From Psychroflexus tropicus DSM 15496 (GTDB lineage: Bacteria > Bacteroidota > Bacteroidia > Flavobacteriales > Flavobacteriaceae), in the NCBI RefSeq assembly GCF_000378765.1, contig NZ_KB905345.1, positions 242,459 through 306,458 of the forward strand: a DNA stretch of 64,000 nucleotides, given 5' to 3'. Position numbers and translations under genes: made by a program. Below the pieces are notes generated by a model that was not told the DNA's origin, made no database searches, and saw only the letters and a list, made by a program, of their open reading frames with translations. Positions within the stretch are counted from its first letter, which is position 1. Each line of letters starts with the position of its first letter. Below, in pieces: positions 1 through 10,294 of this stretch.

Positions 1-52
1 CTTTATTTATTAATATAACGAAAACGACTTCAATTTAAAAATATTGTATGCC

Positions 53-640
53 TTAGTTGGTCAAAACTACCTGATGTTTATCAATAATTTTTCTTAGATT
101 AATAAGGGCGTAACGCATCCGTCCTAAAGCTGTATTAATGCTGACATCGGTCTTGAAAGCGATTTCTTTGAAACTCATTTCCTTAAAAATTCGCATCTCC
201 AACACTTCCAACTGGTCTTCCGGTAGCTCTTTGATTAATTCATGAAGATCTGAGTCGATTTGCTCTTTAATGAGCTGTTTTTCAGCATTAAGTCCTCCAT
301 CTGTCATGAAGTCTAAAATATCAAAGTCCCCTTTACCTTCAAACTTAGGCATCCTATTGTTTTTTCTAAAATGGTCGATCACCAGGTTGTGAGCAATTCT
401 CATTACCCAGGGTAGAAATTTACCTTCTTCATTATATTTCCCACGCTTAAGTGTACGTATCACTTTAATGAAGGTATCCTGAAAAATATCCTCAGCCAGG
501 TCTTTATCGTAAACTTTGGAAAATATAAAACTGAAAATTTTTTGTTGGTGCCTATTGACGAGTATAGACAGTGAGTTTTCGTCGCCAGATAAATATTGTT
601 TGACTAAGTAAGCCTCTGAAGAAATTGAAGTTCTATTCAT
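53..640 (-). CDS. RNA polymerase ECF-type sigma factor (sigma-70 family)
   Basis: An alternative sigma factor of about 195 residues, the usual ECF length. Region 2 is visible near residues 15-85, with the core-binding motif around DLAEDIFQDTFIKV and the -10 recognition stretch near FLPWVMRIAHNLVIDHFRK. Region 4 follows near residues 133-182 with a helix-turn-helix (FKEIAFKTDVSINTALGRMR). The start at 640 (MNRTS) fits the family better than an in-frame ATG at 661; an AAGGA stretch lies just upstream of it. It is divergent from uvrA. No anti-sigma gene is adjacent inside the window, so its signal is unknown; the left neighbour is outside the view. The sigma-factor call is firm, the regulon is not inferable. 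Confidence 0.93.
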   Translation of the reverse strand: MNRTSISSEAYLVKQYLSGDENSLSILVNRHQQKIFSFIFSKVYDKDLAEDIFQDTFIKVIRTLKRGKYNEEGKFLPWVMRIAHNLVIDHFRKNNRMPKFEGKGDFDILDFMTDGGLNAEKQLIKEQIDSDLHELIKELPEDQLEVLEMRIFKEMSFKEIAFKTDVSINTALGRMRYALINLRKIIDKHQVVLTN

Positions 641-834
641 ACATCCTTTACTTAAATACAAAACAACCTTTGCATCAAAGGTGTTTTATTGATAATATTA
701 GTTTAAGTAAAAGTGCTTTATAGGCCTATAAATATCTGGCTAATATATAAATATAAGTTTACGCTCAACACCCAGTTAATAAATTTAACATATTATGAAT
801 CAATGATTACCTACGTTTTGGGTATTCAAATCTC

Positions 835-842
835 TATATTTG
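835..842 (+). promoter_or_regulatory. Bacteroidetes -7 element TATATTTG upstream of uvrA
   Basis: This exact match to the TAnnTTTG consensus of the Bacteroidetes primary sigma factor lies 17 bases before the ATG at 860. It supports starting uvrA at 860 rather than at the in-frame ATG at 713. A -33 element is less clear (a GTTTTG at 815-820 is rather close). Confidence 0.5.
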
Positions 843-859
843 CAGCATTCAAAAGCCCT

Positions 860-3652
860 ATGAAACACACAGATTTAGAAAAAATTGACCCTAGAGAATA
901 TATCATCATTAAAGGAGCAAAACTTCATAATCTGAAAGATATTGATGTTGTTATTCCTAGAAATAAACTCGTTGTCATCACTGGGCTTTCTGGATCCGGA
1001 AAGTCCAGTCTTGCCTTTGACACCCTCTACGCAGAAGGACAGAGACGCTATGTTGAAAGTCTATCTGCTTATGCCAGGCAATTTTTAGGACGCCTGGACA
1101 AACCCAAGGTAGATTACATCAAAGGAATAGCTCCAGCTATAGCTATAGAGCAAAAAGTAAATTCTACCAATCCCAGGTCTACAGTAGGTACGTCAACTGA
1201 AATATATGACTATCTCAAATTACTCTACGCCAGAATAGGTAAGACCATCTCCCCTATCTCTGGTAATCTGGTAAAAAAACACACGGTGACTGATGTCGTG
1301 GATTATGTAAAATCAAAAAAGGAAAAACAAAAATTACTCTTGCTTGCTCCTATCACATTAGAGAAAAAAAGAAGTGTCGAGGAAAAAATAAACATACTTC
1401 AACAACAAGGCTTCAGTAGAATTAAAGTTGACGATAAAGTCATTAAAATCAATGATGCTCAGGATCAAAAGATTTCGAAAAAAAGTGAACTTTCTATAGT
1501 AGTCGATAGAATTGTAGTGAAAGATGATGAAGATTTTTATAATCGTTTAGCAGACTCTGTGCAAAACGCCTTTTTCGAGGGAAAAGGAGAGTTAAATATT
1601 GAAGATGTGGACTCGCATGAGATCACAAACTTTAATAATAAGTTTGAACTAGATGGAATGCTTTTCACAGAGCCTAATGCGCATTTATTTAGTTTTAATA
1701 ATCCTTTGGGGGCTTGTCCTAAATGCGAAGGCTATGGTGATATTATCGATATTGATGAAGCCTTGGTCATCCCAAATACTGGCTTAAGTGTCTACGAAGG
1801 CGCTATTGCTCCTTGGAGTGGAGACACTCTGGGTTGGTACAAAAAAGAATTTATAAAATATGCCCATAAATTCGATTTTCCAGTTCACACACCATATTTT
1901 GAATTAACAGAAGATGAAAAAAACATCATCTGGAATGGTAACCAATATGTGACAGGTGTAAACGAATTTTTTGAAACGGTAAAATCCAAAGCCTACAAAA
2001 TCCAAAATCGAGTACTATTATCGAGGTATAGAGGAAGAACCAGGTGCCCAGAATGTAAAGGGCGACGATTGAAGAAAGAAGCCACCTACGTTAAAATTGA
2101 CGGAGTGGATATCACTCAACTTGTAGATTTACCAATAGACGAAGTCAGTGATTTTTTTAAGGCTTTGAAATTGAATGAACATGATCAACACGTTGGAAAG
2201 CGTCTTCTAAAAGAAATCAACAGCAGGCTAAAATTTTTGATGGATGTTGGCCTTACTTATCTTACTCTAAACAGAAAATCGAATACGTTATCTGGAGGAG
2301 AATCTCAGCGTATCAATTTAGCAACCTCTTTAGGAAGCAGTCTGGTGGGATCTATGTATATTTTAGATGAGCCCTCTATTGGCCTTCACTCCAAAGACAA
2401 CGAACGTTTAATTGAGGTGTTGAAAAACCTAAGGGATCTTGGTAATACTGTTATTGTTGTAGAACATGATGAGGACATCATGAAAGCAGCAGATTATATT
2501 ATCGATATTGGACCAGAAGCTGGAACTCATGGCGGGGAGCTTGTTGCTAAAGGTACTTATAAACAGATTTTGAAATCTTCTTCCCTCACTTCTCAGTACC
2601 TTAATGGAAAGAAGGAAATTTCAGTTCCACACAATAGAAGAACTTCATCATCTTACATAGAGTTAAAAGGAGCTAGAGAACACAACCTTAAAAATATTTC
2701 TGTAAGAGTTCCTCTCGATAGTTTTGTAGCTATTACGGGAGTATCTGGGAGTGGAAAAAGTACACTTGTTAAAAAGATACTTTATCCAGCTATGATCAAA
2801 CAAAATGGGGGTTATGGAACTAAAGCTGGCCAATTTGATAGCGTTGAGGGTAAATTTAAACATATTAAGCATATTGAATATGTAGATCAAAACCCTATTG
2901 GAAGATCATCTAGATCCAATCCTGTGACTTATATCAAGGCCTATGACGATATCAGAAACCTTTTTGCAAAACAAAAGCTTTCTAAAATTAGAAACTTCAA
3001 ACCAAAGCATTTTAGTTTTAATGTAGATGGCGGTCGATGCGATAACTGTGAAGGAGAGGGAGAAGTAACTATTGAAATGCAATTTATGGCCGATGTTCAC
3101 CTCGTTTGTGATGCTTGTAACGGTAAACGCTTTAAACAACAAGTTTTGGATATAGAGTTTGAAGGCAAGAATATCGATGATGTTCTTTCCATGACCATAG
3201 ACGATGCCATGGATTTTTTTAGTGCTCATAATGAGAAGAAAGTCTCAAATAAACTGGAAGCCTTGCAAAGTGTAGGTTTGGGATATGTAACTTTAGGCCA
3301 GAGCTCCTCTACACTATCTGGCGGAGAAGCTCAGCGTATAAAACTGGCTTCCTTTTTAACCAAAGGTAAAAACGCGGATAAAACCCTGTTTATATTTGAT
3401 GAACCTACAACTGGCTTACATTTCCACGATATCAATAAGCTCCTAAAATCATTTGAAGCTTTAATAGAAAATGGGCACAGCGTCATCGTGATTGAGCACA
3501 ACATCGATCTCATTAAATGTGCAGATCACGTGATCGACCTTGGACCCGAAGGCGGAATAAAAGGTGGGCAATTGGTAGCGCAAGGAACACCAGAAGAAGT
3601 ATCTAAGCAAAAGAACTCATTCACTGGTCAGTTTCTTAAGGCTAAGGTTTAA
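860..3652 (+). CDS. uvrA: Excinuclease ABC subunit UvrA
   Basis: Damage-recognition ATPase of nucleotide excision repair, acting as a dimer with UvrB on DNA. From the ATG at 860 the product is 930 residues, normal for UvrA; the longer frame from 713 adds 49 unconserved residues across the promoter. Two ABC modules are visible: Walker A GLSGSGKS near residue 41 and signature LSGGES near 477, then Walker A GVSGSGKS near 627 and LSGGEA near 819, each followed by an IxDEPxxGLH Walker B. Zinc modules: CPKC at 286, CPEC at 396, CDNC at 727 and CDAC at 750. The first module has only one cysteine pair; where E. coli has the first CxxC this protein has FELDGM (262-267). The C-terminal zinc hook needed for damage sensing is intact. 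Confidence 0.97.
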   Translation: MKHTDLEKIDPREYIIIKGAKLHNLKDIDVVIPRNKLVVITGLSGSGKSSLAFDTLYAEGQRRYVESLSAYARQFLGRLDKPKVDYIKGIAPAIAIEQKVNSTNPRSTVGTSTEIYDYLKLLYARIGKTISPISGNLVKKHTVTDVVDYVKSKKEKQKLLLLAPITLEKKRSVEEKINILQQQGFSRIKVDDKVIKINDAQDQKISKKSELSIVVDRIVVKDDEDFYNRLADSVQNAFFEGKGELNIEDVDSHEITNFNNKFELDGMLFTEPNAHLFSFNNPLGACPKCEGYGDIIDIDEALVIPNTGLSVYEGAIAPWSGDTLGWYKKEFIKYAHKFDFPVHTPYFELTEDEKNIIWNGNQYVTGVNEFFETVKSKAYKIQNRVLLSRYRGRTRCPECKGRRLKKEATYVKIDGVDITQLVDLPIDEVSDFFKALKLNEHDQHVGKRLLKEINSRLKFLMDVGLTYLTLNRKSNTLSGGESQRINLATSLGSSLVGSMYILDEPSIGLHSKDNERLIEVLKNLRDLGNTVIVVEHDEDIMKAADYIIDIGPEAGTHGGELVAKGTYKQILKSSSLTSQYLNGKKEISVPHNRRTSSSYIELKGAREHNLKNISVRVPLDSFVAITGVSGSGKSTLVKKILYPAMIKQNGGYGTKAGQFDSVEGKFKHIKHIEYVDQNPIGRSSRSNPVTYIKAYDDIRNLFAKQKLSKIRNFKPKHFSFNVDGGRCDNCEGEGEVTIEMQFMADVHLVCDACNGKRFKQQVLDIEFEGKNIDDVLSMTIDDAMDFFSAHNEKKVSNKLEALQSVGLGYVTLGQSSSTLSGGEAQRIKLASFLTKGKNADKTLFIFDEPTTGLHFHDINKLLKSFEALIENGHSVIVIEHNIDLIKCADHVIDLGPEGGIKGGQLVAQGTPEEVSKQKNSFTGQFLKAKV

Positions 3653-3707
3653 ATTTTAGGTTTCTGCGATTATATTTCAATACATCAGAATCATTATTTT
3701 GATAATC

Positions 3708-5174
3708 TTATAGATTTTTCTTCTTCATCAGATTTTGAAATAAATTGACTAAATCCTTAGATAGATTAGCTTTGATACTAATGATAAGGTAGATGAGGCT
3801 GAGAATGATGGACTTTAAAATAATGTTTAAAATCGCTTGATCCGTGCTAAAATCCCAGAAATAAAAAGAAAAGATAAGCAGAGTAATCACTATAAAAATA
3901 TAAAGGCTCTTGCGATTAAAAGGATGGATACCAAAAGTGAAATTCACAAAAAGAAGCTTAAAACAATTGTAGATTAAAAACGCGCAAAAAGTGGCATAGG
4001 CCGCTCCATAAATACCATATAAAGGGATTAGCCATATATTCAGAGTAAAAGCCACACCTACCAGAACAAGTCCTGCAGCTAGAACAGTTTTATAGTACTT
4101 TGAATTGAAAATAATACTGTTGTTATTGCCTAAAATATTATCACTCAACTTAACAAAACTTATCAGTAATACAATGCTCACTCCTACCCTGTAATCTTCT
4201 GGAATAATAGCATAAAGCATATTTACATTGGTCACGATTAAAACAAAGACTAAACCGCTTATGAGAAACAAGGTATTAGAACTACGGATGTATAAATCTT
4301 TGAGTGGCTCCTTATCATCATGATTTAAATACTTGGCAGTGATAGGATTTGTAATTTGATGCATCGCTTTGGAAGGCACTGCAATTACTGTAGCTATGTA
4401 AATAGCAATGCCATAGATCGAAACATTTTCTATAGGCATAAAATATTCAATCATCACTTTATCTAAGTCAAATAGAGCCACGGCAACAGTACCAGCAATG
4501 AAAATTAGAAATGAATAATTCAACAATTCTTTCAATCTTGGAGGTAATAATAAACTAAAACGAGGTCTGTAAAGTTTTATCGCATACCCAAACATCACCA
4601 TTGCTCTTAGTACAAAGACTCCAATTAATAAATAGATAAATTGATTAACGTCAATAAATTCAGAAAAAAGTAAAACCAGTAGTATGGTAATAGCTATCCT
4701 ATGAAAAAGTTCGCGCATAATTGTTCCAAATACGCTTTTGTATTGCACTTTGGCCCAGGCAAAAAAAACTTCAAAATAGGCCGTTGTGATGGCTATGACA
4801 AAAATCCCCCATACATAGGGTTGCACCAAATTATTCTCACCTTCAAAATAATAGAGTAATAAATCATAAAATAAGAATCCTAAACCGCCCAAAAAAAGGC
4901 CCAAAAGCATAGGAAGAACTAACGCAAAATTGAGGAGCTTATCCTTATCTGAAGTGGAGATAAAACCAGAGTAAAATTTTACGATGGTATTGTGAACCCC
5001 TACCGCCATAAACGGCCAAAATAAATTACCAGCAGACAAAAGAAAGGTCACCAAACCATAATATTCTACCGTTAGAAATTTGGGGTATAAAATCAAAACA
5101 TTCAGCGCACCAATTCCAAAACCCAAGTAGGTAGAAATAAGATTATTTAAGGATTGCTTGGCGACGATTCCCAT
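3708..5174 (-). CDS. Polysaccharide/oligosaccharide flippase, MOP (Wzx-like) superfamily
   Basis: A 488-residue integral membrane protein with about 12-14 hydrophobic segments along its whole length and a short lysine-rich C-terminus (MKKKNL), as in MATE/Wzx-type lipid-linked sugar flippases of the inner membrane. The N-terminus (KQSLNNLISTYLGFGIGALN) resembles family entries annotated as polysaccharide biosynthesis proteins. It is the last gene of a minus-strand run, 7 bases after a glycosyltransferase, which fits export of a lipid-linked glycan. Its substrate cannot be read from sequence. It is convergent with uvrA across a short spacer with no strong terminator hairpin. Confidence 0.85.
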   Translation of the reverse strand: MGIVAKQSLNNLISTYLGFGIGALNVLILYPKFLTVEYYGLVTFLLSAGNLFWPFMAVGVHNTIVKFYSGFISTSDKDKLLNFALVLPMLLGLFLGGLGFLFYDLLLYYFEGENNLVQPYVWGIFVIAITTAYFEVFFAWAKVQYKSVFGTIMRELFHRIAITILLVLLFSEFIDVNQFIYLLIGVFVLRAMVMFGYAIKLYRPRFSLLLPPRLKELLNYSFLIFIAGTVAVALFDLDKVMIEYFMPIENVSIYGIAIYIATVIAVPSKAMHQITNPITAKYLNHDDKEPLKDLYIRSSNTLFLISGLVFVLIVTNVNMLYAIIPEDYRVGVSIVLLISFVKLSDNILGNNNSIIFNSKYYKTVLAAGLVLVGVAFTLNIWLIPLYGIYGAAYATFCAFLIYNCFKLLFVNFTFGIHPFNRKSLYIFIVITLLIFSFYFWDFSTDQAILNIILKSIILSLIYLIISIKANLSKDLVNLFQNLMKKKNL

Positions 5175-5181
5175 GATATTA

Positions 5182-6453
5182 TCATTGAATAAGCTGAGTC
5201 AATTGCTTAGTTAAGTTTTTACGACTATATTTTGCTATATTTTGTGTGGATGCTGATAGTTTTCCGTTTAAAAACGCCTGAAACGAATTTTTGATATGAA
5301 CTTTTAATTTTTGCTTTTCGTCATACTTAAAACATACGCCAGAGTTGGTTTCAGAAATAATTTTCTCTATGTCCCAGTCCTGAGGTCCGATAGCTATAAT
5401 AGGACGATTAGCAGCCAGGTATTCAAAAACTTTTCCTGGGATAATCCCTCGTGTTTCAGGTTTATCAATTTCTATAAGTAAAAGCATCTGTGAACTTCTC
5501 TGGCTTTCAACAGCATCTTGATGACTCAAATACCCAAGAACACTTATATGTTTTCTAAGACCAGCAGCATAAGCTGATTCCAAAACGCTCTCACTCACTT
5601 TACCTATAAACTTCAACTCAAAGAAATCATTGAACACAGGATTTTCTTCGATAAGCTCTGCCAAAACCTCCCAAAGCACCTTAGGGTTTCTATCGTTGAG
5701 CAAAGAACCTATATGGGATAAAGTAAAGCCTTCACTCAGCTCAGCCTCCGCGGATAATTCTCCGTAACCATTCGTAATAACTTCTATTGGTATTGTTGTT
5801 TTTTGCTCGAACTCTGCTTTGGTTTGAAAACTTGTTACCACTATCTGGTCTGCTGAATTTAAGACGTCACTCTCCATTTTTTTGTGCTTAGCCTGAGACT
5901 TTTTTGTAAGCTTTAAAGCCTTATGGTAACCAATTGTAGTCCATGGATCTCTAAAGTCTGCAATCCATTGTAAATTATTTAGGTTTTTTTTTAATCCTAA
6001 ACCTATTAAATGTAAGCTGTGAGGTGGCCCTGTTGTGATAATAGTTTCAATCTTCTGTTCTTGAATATAGGAGCTCAGGAATTTCACAGAAGGCTTCACC
6101 CAGAACACTCGGGCATCAGGAATGAAGAAATTACCACGAATGTAAAGCATCATCTTTTCTTTCCAGGATTGCCTTTTTTTAGACTTTATAATACCACTAC
6201 TAATGGTTTTGGAATCTGATTTTGAAAGCAGCTCTGCAAATCTATAAGGTTCAAAAATTGGCTTTTCAATCACTTCAGCAGAGAGATTGGCTTTAAGGCT
6301 TTCGTCGGTGATGGGATAACTTGGATTCTTTGGTTTGTAAATCACAGGCTGATAACCAAAATCTGGTAAATAGTTGGCGAACTGAAGCCAGCGCTGTACT
6401 CCAGGCCCTCCCGCTGGAGGCCAGTAATAGGTTATAATGAGTACCTTCTTCAT
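5182..6453 (-). CDS. Glycosyltransferase, family 4-like
   Basis: A 423-residue GT-B type glycosyltransferase. The N-terminus MKKVLIITYYWPPAGGPGVQ is the characteristic opening of Bacteroidetes GT4-like enzymes with a glycine-rich loop after the first beta strand. The C-terminal nucleotide-sugar domain carries GIIPGKVFEYLAANRPIIAI near residue 335, the usual donor-binding Glu region. No signal peptide or membrane span is seen, so a cytosolic or membrane-peripheral enzyme is expected. It sits 3 bases after the YfhO-type gene and 7 before the flippase, so the three are probably co-transcribed. Donor and acceptor are unknown. Confidence 0.88.
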   Translation of the reverse strand: MKKVLIITYYWPPAGGPGVQRWLQFANYLPDFGYQPVIYKPKNPSYPITDESLKANLSAEVIEKPIFEPYRFAELLSKSDSKTISSGIIKSKKRQSWKEKMMLYIRGNFFIPDARVFWVKPSVKFLSSYIQEQKIETIITTGPPHSLHLIGLGLKKNLNNLQWIADFRDPWTTIGYHKALKLTKKSQAKHKKMESDVLNSADQIVVTSFQTKAEFEQKTTIPIEVITNGYGELSAEAELSEGFTLSHIGSLLNDRNPKVLWEVLAELIEENPVFNDFFELKFIGKVSESVLESAYAAGLRKHISVLGYLSHQDAVESQRSSQMLLLIEIDKPETRGIIPGKVFEYLAANRPIIAIGPQDWDIEKIISETNSGVCFKYDEKQKLKVHIKNSFQAFLNGKLSASTQNIAKYSRKNLTKQLTQLIQ

Positions 6454-6456
6454 GCT

Positions 6457-8904
6457 TTAGAGTTGCTTACGCTTATAATGATATCCAAGACCACCAAGGA
6501 TAATTAAAACTAAAACTATAAAACTTGCCAGGGTAATTTTACTACCCATTTGAACTACTTCAGGTTCAAATGAAAAAGTAATTTGATGTTTTCCAGCTGG
6601 AACTTGTAATGCTCTTAGGACGTAATTGGCTCTAAAATGCTCTGTTTCCTCCCCATCAATAGAGACTTTCCAGCCTTGCGGGTAATAAAGTTCTGAAAAT
6701 AAGACTAATCGCTCGCCCTCTGACTCGTAATCGTAAATCAATTCGTTTTCTTTGTAAGAAGTAAGCTTAATCTCATCTGAGTATTGAACATCATAAGTTT
6801 GTTCTGGAATATCAAATTGATTTTGCTCCACAATTGCTGTGGTACTAGGGTTGATACTATCTAAAGCTAAAATAGCTTCGTTAGCATTCTCAACTGTAAC
6901 CACTTCATTTACGAACCAGGCATTTCCTAAGTGATCCCGGTTTTGCTGAACAACCGGTTTACCTTCATCACTAAAAATAAAATACTTGACATTAAGCATG
7001 TTTAGAATACTCTGTTTACCATCATAGATGTAAAAGTCAAATAACTCTTGCATTCTCCCTGGTTTCGCAGCATGGTAACCCCCAATAGACTTATGAAAAT
7101 AGGATGCCCTTGCAGAATTTAAAGGATTGGAAGTCAAATCATAAACTCTATAATGCGAGGTATCCTTCTGAATTTCGAGATCTGCCTGATTGACTTGAAA
7201 GGGTTTTTCCATGACAGAGGCAGCAACAAAGTCTTCTTCGTTGACATATCTATTATTGACTCCAATTAAATCAACTAAAACAAAGATCCCAATAAGCCCT
7301 ATAAAAACGGTTTTTTTCAGTTTTTCTCTAAGGTATAAGTAGATAGCTCCAGCAATCAATAAGACAAAAACCAAGGATCGAATCGTATCTGCAGTAAACA
7401 TGGCCTTTCTGTCTTCTTTGAGTGCTCTTAAAAATATATCACCATATTGATTTACAAATTCATCACCAAACTGTTTAAGGTACATTATATCAGTGTCTTT
7501 ACTAAAATCGAAAATAACTGACTTAAAAAGCAAAAAGAAAACACTTAATACTGCAAGAATAATTGTCGATATTTTAAGGGCGTTCCATTTATCTTGATTC
7601 GAAATTTTATCGCTTAGTAATTTTGAAAGTCCAAGAATCCCTAATACTGGTAAACAAAATTCAACAATCACTTGGATAGAAGTAACTGCTCTGAATTTAT
7701 CATAGAAAGGAATATAATCTAGGAATAATTTAGTGAAGAAAGAAAAATTATCACCCCAGGAAAGTAATAGAGCCAGAATAGAACCTGCAACCAACCACCA
7801 TTTGATTCTGTTTTTGGTCAAAAATAAAGCCAATACAAAAAGGAAAATCACACTAGCTCCAATATAAGCAGGAGCAGCAACTATAGGCTGTTTACCCCAA
7901 TAAGCCGGTAACCTTTCAGTAAATTTTAAAGCTTGTACTGGTGAAGCTACAAGTTTATTAAACTCCTTATAAACTTCAGAATCTCTCCCTGGAGATTCAT
8001 TACTAGAACCTCCCATAAACCGTGGAATAAATAAATTGAAGGTTTCCAAAATACCGTAGCTGTATTTAGTAATATAATCATAATCCAAGCCAGATTTTAC
8101 CTTTTCACTCCCATTAGGTTCGATAGTAAGACCAGTATCCCCTCTTGTACTATAATCTGCATATTCCTGAGTCGCCAAAAGATTGGTAATGTTGAGTAAT
8201 ACCGCTAAAATAATGGCAGGAATAAAACTCAAAGATGCCTTAACAAAAGGCTTAAAAGTATCTTTTTGGTAAGCATGTACAGCATTCACAATTACCATAA
8301 CCAAACACAACAACAACATCAAATAATAGGTCATCTGGAAGTGGTTGGCCATCAGCTCAAAGGCAAGTCCCACACAAAATAACAAATTCCCCCAAAACAG
8401 GTTTTGCCTGTAAACCAGTACCATACCCCCAATCACAAGAGGAAAATAAGCGATGGCATGGGCTTTGGCATTATGCCCAACACCAAGAATGATAATGAGA
8501 TAGGTAGAAAATCCAAAAGCCAGCGCTCCTAGAAAAGCTAACTTATAATTGACCTTAAAGCATAAAAACAAGATATACATCCCAATGAAATAAAGAAACA
8601 AATAATCAGCAGGTCTGGGTAGAAACCTTAACTGACGATCTATTTCTTTGATAAAATTATAAGGATAATTGGCGCCCAACTGGTAAGTAGGCATACCTCC
8701 AAAAGCTGAATTGGTCCAATAAGGCTCCGAGTCCTGTTCTGCTCTAAAGTCATTTTGAGCTTTAGCCATTCCAGTGTACTGTACAATATCACTTTGGTAA
8801 ATGGTCTTTCCTTTTAGAACCGGATAAAAGAAGGCCAATGAAGCCACTATAAAAAGAAGAAGAACCAGAAGGTGTTTCCAAGCGTGTTTTAACATCGAAT
8901 TCAT
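6457..8904 (-). CDS. YfhO family polytopic membrane protein
   Basis: An 815-residue membrane protein. The N-terminal ~550 residues hold a dozen or more transmembrane segments with a large extracytoplasmic loop after the first (SDIVQYTGMAKAQNDFRAEQ). The C-terminal part is soluble and ends in a beta-rich module (SELYYPQGWKVSIDGEE, then VPAGKHQITFSFEP) and a final membrane span with a KRK tail. This is the layout of the Bacterial membrane protein YfhO family, GT-C-like proteins linked in Firmicutes to glycosylation of lipoteichoic acid. Its role in Bacteroidetes is not established; the neighbouring glycosyltransferase and flippase suggest lipid-linked sugar transfer on the outer face of the inner membrane. 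Confidence 0.9.
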   Translation of the reverse strand: MNSMLKHAWKHLLVLLLFIVASLAFFYPVLKGKTIYQSDIVQYTGMAKAQNDFRAEQDSEPYWTNSAFGGMPTYQLGANYPYNFIKEIDRQLRFLPRPADYLFLYFIGMYILFLCFKVNYKLAFLGALAFGFSTYLIIILGVGHNAKAHAIAYFPLVIGGMVLVYRQNLFWGNLLFCVGLAFELMANHFQMTYYLMLLLCLVMVIVNAVHAYQKDTFKPFVKASLSFIPAIILAVLLNITNLLATQEYADYSTRGDTGLTIEPNGSEKVKSGLDYDYITKYSYGILETFNLFIPRFMGGSSNESPGRDSEVYKEFNKLVASPVQALKFTERLPAYWGKQPIVAAPAYIGASVIFLFVLALFLTKNRIKWWLVAGSILALLLSWGDNFSFFTKLFLDYIPFYDKFRAVTSIQVIVEFCLPVLGILGLSKLLSDKISNQDKWNALKISTIILAVLSVFFLLFKSVIFDFSKDTDIMYLKQFGDEFVNQYGDIFLRALKEDRKAMFTADTIRSLVFVLLIAGAIYLYLREKLKKTVFIGLIGIFVLVDLIGVNNRYVNEEDFVAASVMEKPFQVNQADLEIQKDTSHYRVYDLTSNPLNSARASYFHKSIGGYHAAKPGRMQELFDFYIYDGKQSILNMLNVKYFIFSDEGKPVVQQNRDHLGNAWFVNEVVTVENANEAILALDSINPSTTAIVEQNQFDIPEQTYDVQYSDEIKLTSYKENELIYDYESEGERLVLFSELYYPQGWKVSIDGEETEHFRANYVLRALQVPAGKHQITFSFEPEVVQMGSKITLASFIVLVLIILGGLGYHYKRKQL

Positions 8905-8935
8905 GGATTAAATTTGTGATATAAAGATGGGGAAA

Positions 8936-9184
8936 TTATTCAATTTCTTCATAATCTACATATTCTCCTACTTTACTTTTCTTGTTGGATTTAGCTTTCA
9001 ATTTATTTCTAGAGGTTTGGGCATCAGATTTTGGTGCTTGTTGCCCAGAATTGAATTGATTCTGCATTTTACGCTGTACCTTCTTTAAAAAATATTTCAT
9101 AAGCATGGGGCCAAAGTACTTGGCTAGGAGTTTTATCCCAAAGTACACCAAAAGCAGTATTAATAAGGTTTTAAGAAATACCAT
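8936..9184 (-). CDS. DUF4834-type small membrane protein
   Basis: An 82-residue protein with one N-terminal hydrophobic segment (about residues 3-27, LKTLLILLLVYFGIKLLAKY) followed by a basic, then mixed charged tail (KLKAKSNKKSKVGEYVDYEE). It matches my memory of the DUF4834 family, found next to YfhO genes in flavobacteria. Function unknown. It is the first gene of the minus-strand run ending at the flippase, 31 bases before the YfhO gene, with a promoter element just upstream. Confidence 0.72.
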   Translation of the reverse strand: MVFLKTLLILLLVYFGIKLLAKYFGPMLMKYFLKKVQRKMQNQFNSGQQAPKSDAQTSRNKLKAKSNKKSKVGEYVDYEEIE

Positions 9185-9201
9185 AATAAAAATTTGAATT
9201 A

Positions 9202-9209
9202 CAAAACTA
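9202..9209 (-). promoter_or_regulatory. -7 element TAGTTTTG for the DUF4834-YfhO-GT-flippase run
   Basis: Read on the minus strand this is an exact TAnnTTTG match, 17 bases before the start codon at 9184. It would drive the four-gene glycan operon. The -33 element is not clear. Confidence 0.45.
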
Positions 9210-9261
9210 CCAATACTTTACAGCAATTTACCTTTGACTTATAAAAAATCGGATTTTAATT

Positions 9262-9269
9262 TATCTTTG
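9262..9269 (+). promoter_or_regulatory. -7 element TATCTTTG for the outer-membrane protein gene
   Basis: Exact TAnnTTTG match 17 bases before the ATG at 9287, in the divergent spacer shared with the DUF4834 operon. Confidence 0.5.
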
Positions 9270-9286
9270 ACCTATAATTCCTATTT

Positions 9287-10273
9287 ATGAAATCAATATT
9301 TTCTGGCCTGTTATTACTAGCATCCTTAGGCGTCCAAGCTCAGTATACAGACATGATTAATTCAAACCGACCTGGAGAATCTTTTGGAGCCTTTAGTGTA
9401 GGGACCAATGTGCTTCAGTTTGAAGGTGGAATTGCCTATGGAGAGAGCAATCATTCCTCTCCGTTAATTCCAGACGTAACTCAGGTTGATTTTCAATATC
9501 AATTACGGTACGGTCTTTTTATGGAGCAACTGGAAATCATACTAGATGGAGACTTTGCTAGAGCAGAAGAAACAATCATTAGAGGAGCTACAGTCACTAA
9601 CAATCCCTATAGTAATTTTCAGCAAAATACTTTAGGGGCAAAATATTTACTTTACGACCCTTATATTCAACGAGAACTAGACGGGCCTAATCTGTATAGT
9701 TGGAAAAAGAATAACCGCCCTCAATGGAAGGACCTTATACCAGCTGTGTCTGTCTATGCTGGAGTAAACTTACTCTTTGGAGAAAATCCATTTAAATTCC
9801 CTGGAGAACCTAATGTTTCTCCAAAAGCTGCGTTAATTACTCAAAATAATTTTGCAGGAGGTAAGTGGGTTTTAGTTTCGAATTTCATTGTAGACAAACC
9901 TACCACTGACTTCCCTACCTATGCTGGAATTTTCACCTTAACACACTCCATTTACGCTCGCACTGGAATTTTCGCAGAATTTCAGACCTATATTAGTGAT
10001 CTATATAGTGATGAAGTCGTGAGAGGTGGGGTGGCCTTTCTGGTCACAGAAGACTTACAAGTAGACGTTTCAGGCCTGATTAACTTTAAGGACTCTCCAG
10101 AACGCTGGAGAGCAGGCATTGGTGTATCCTACCGTTTGGACATGCACAATAGCGATCAATATTTGTTTGAGGACGATGAAGAAGAATCGCTTTACCTAGA
10201 AGAAAAAGAACGTCGTGAAAAAGAAAGAAGACGAATGCGTAGGCAGTATCAGGTAGATCAACCAAAGGAGTAA
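9287..10273 (+). CDS. Outer-membrane beta-barrel protein, flavobacterial transporter-like (phenol MetA-type) family
   Basis: A 328-residue exported protein. A signal peptide covers about residues 1-18 (FSGLLLLASLGVQAQ). The mature part consists of alternating amphipathic strands with aromatic residues (VDFQYQLRYGLFMEQLEIIL, RAGIGVSYRLD), typical of a beta barrel; related flavobacterial proteins are annotated as transporter or MetA-pathway-like. After the final strand the tail is strikingly charged, first acidic (FEDDEEESLYLEEKE) then arginine-rich (RREKERRRMRRQY). The gene stands alone with its own promoter and is followed by a strong terminator. Substrate unknown; transport is inferred only from family naming. 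Confidence 0.72.
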   Translation: MKSIFSGLLLLASLGVQAQYTDMINSNRPGESFGAFSVGTNVLQFEGGIAYGESNHSSPLIPDVTQVDFQYQLRYGLFMEQLEIILDGDFARAEETIIRGATVTNNPYSNFQQNTLGAKYLLYDPYIQRELDGPNLYSWKKNNRPQWKDLIPAVSVYAGVNLLFGENPFKFPGEPNVSPKAALITQNNFAGGKWVLVSNFIVDKPTTDFPTYAGIFTLTHSIYARTGIFAEFQTYISDLYSDEVVRGGVAFLVTEDLQVDVSGLINFKDSPERWRAGIGVSYRLDMHNSDQYLFEDDEEESLYLEEKERREKERRRMRRQYQVDQPKE

Positions 10274-10294
10274 CAATTTGAAAATATGACTATC

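Noticed and set aside
713..859. Extended N-terminus for uvrA
   Set aside because: The extra 49 residues are not conserved and span a consensus -7 promoter element; the family start fits 860.
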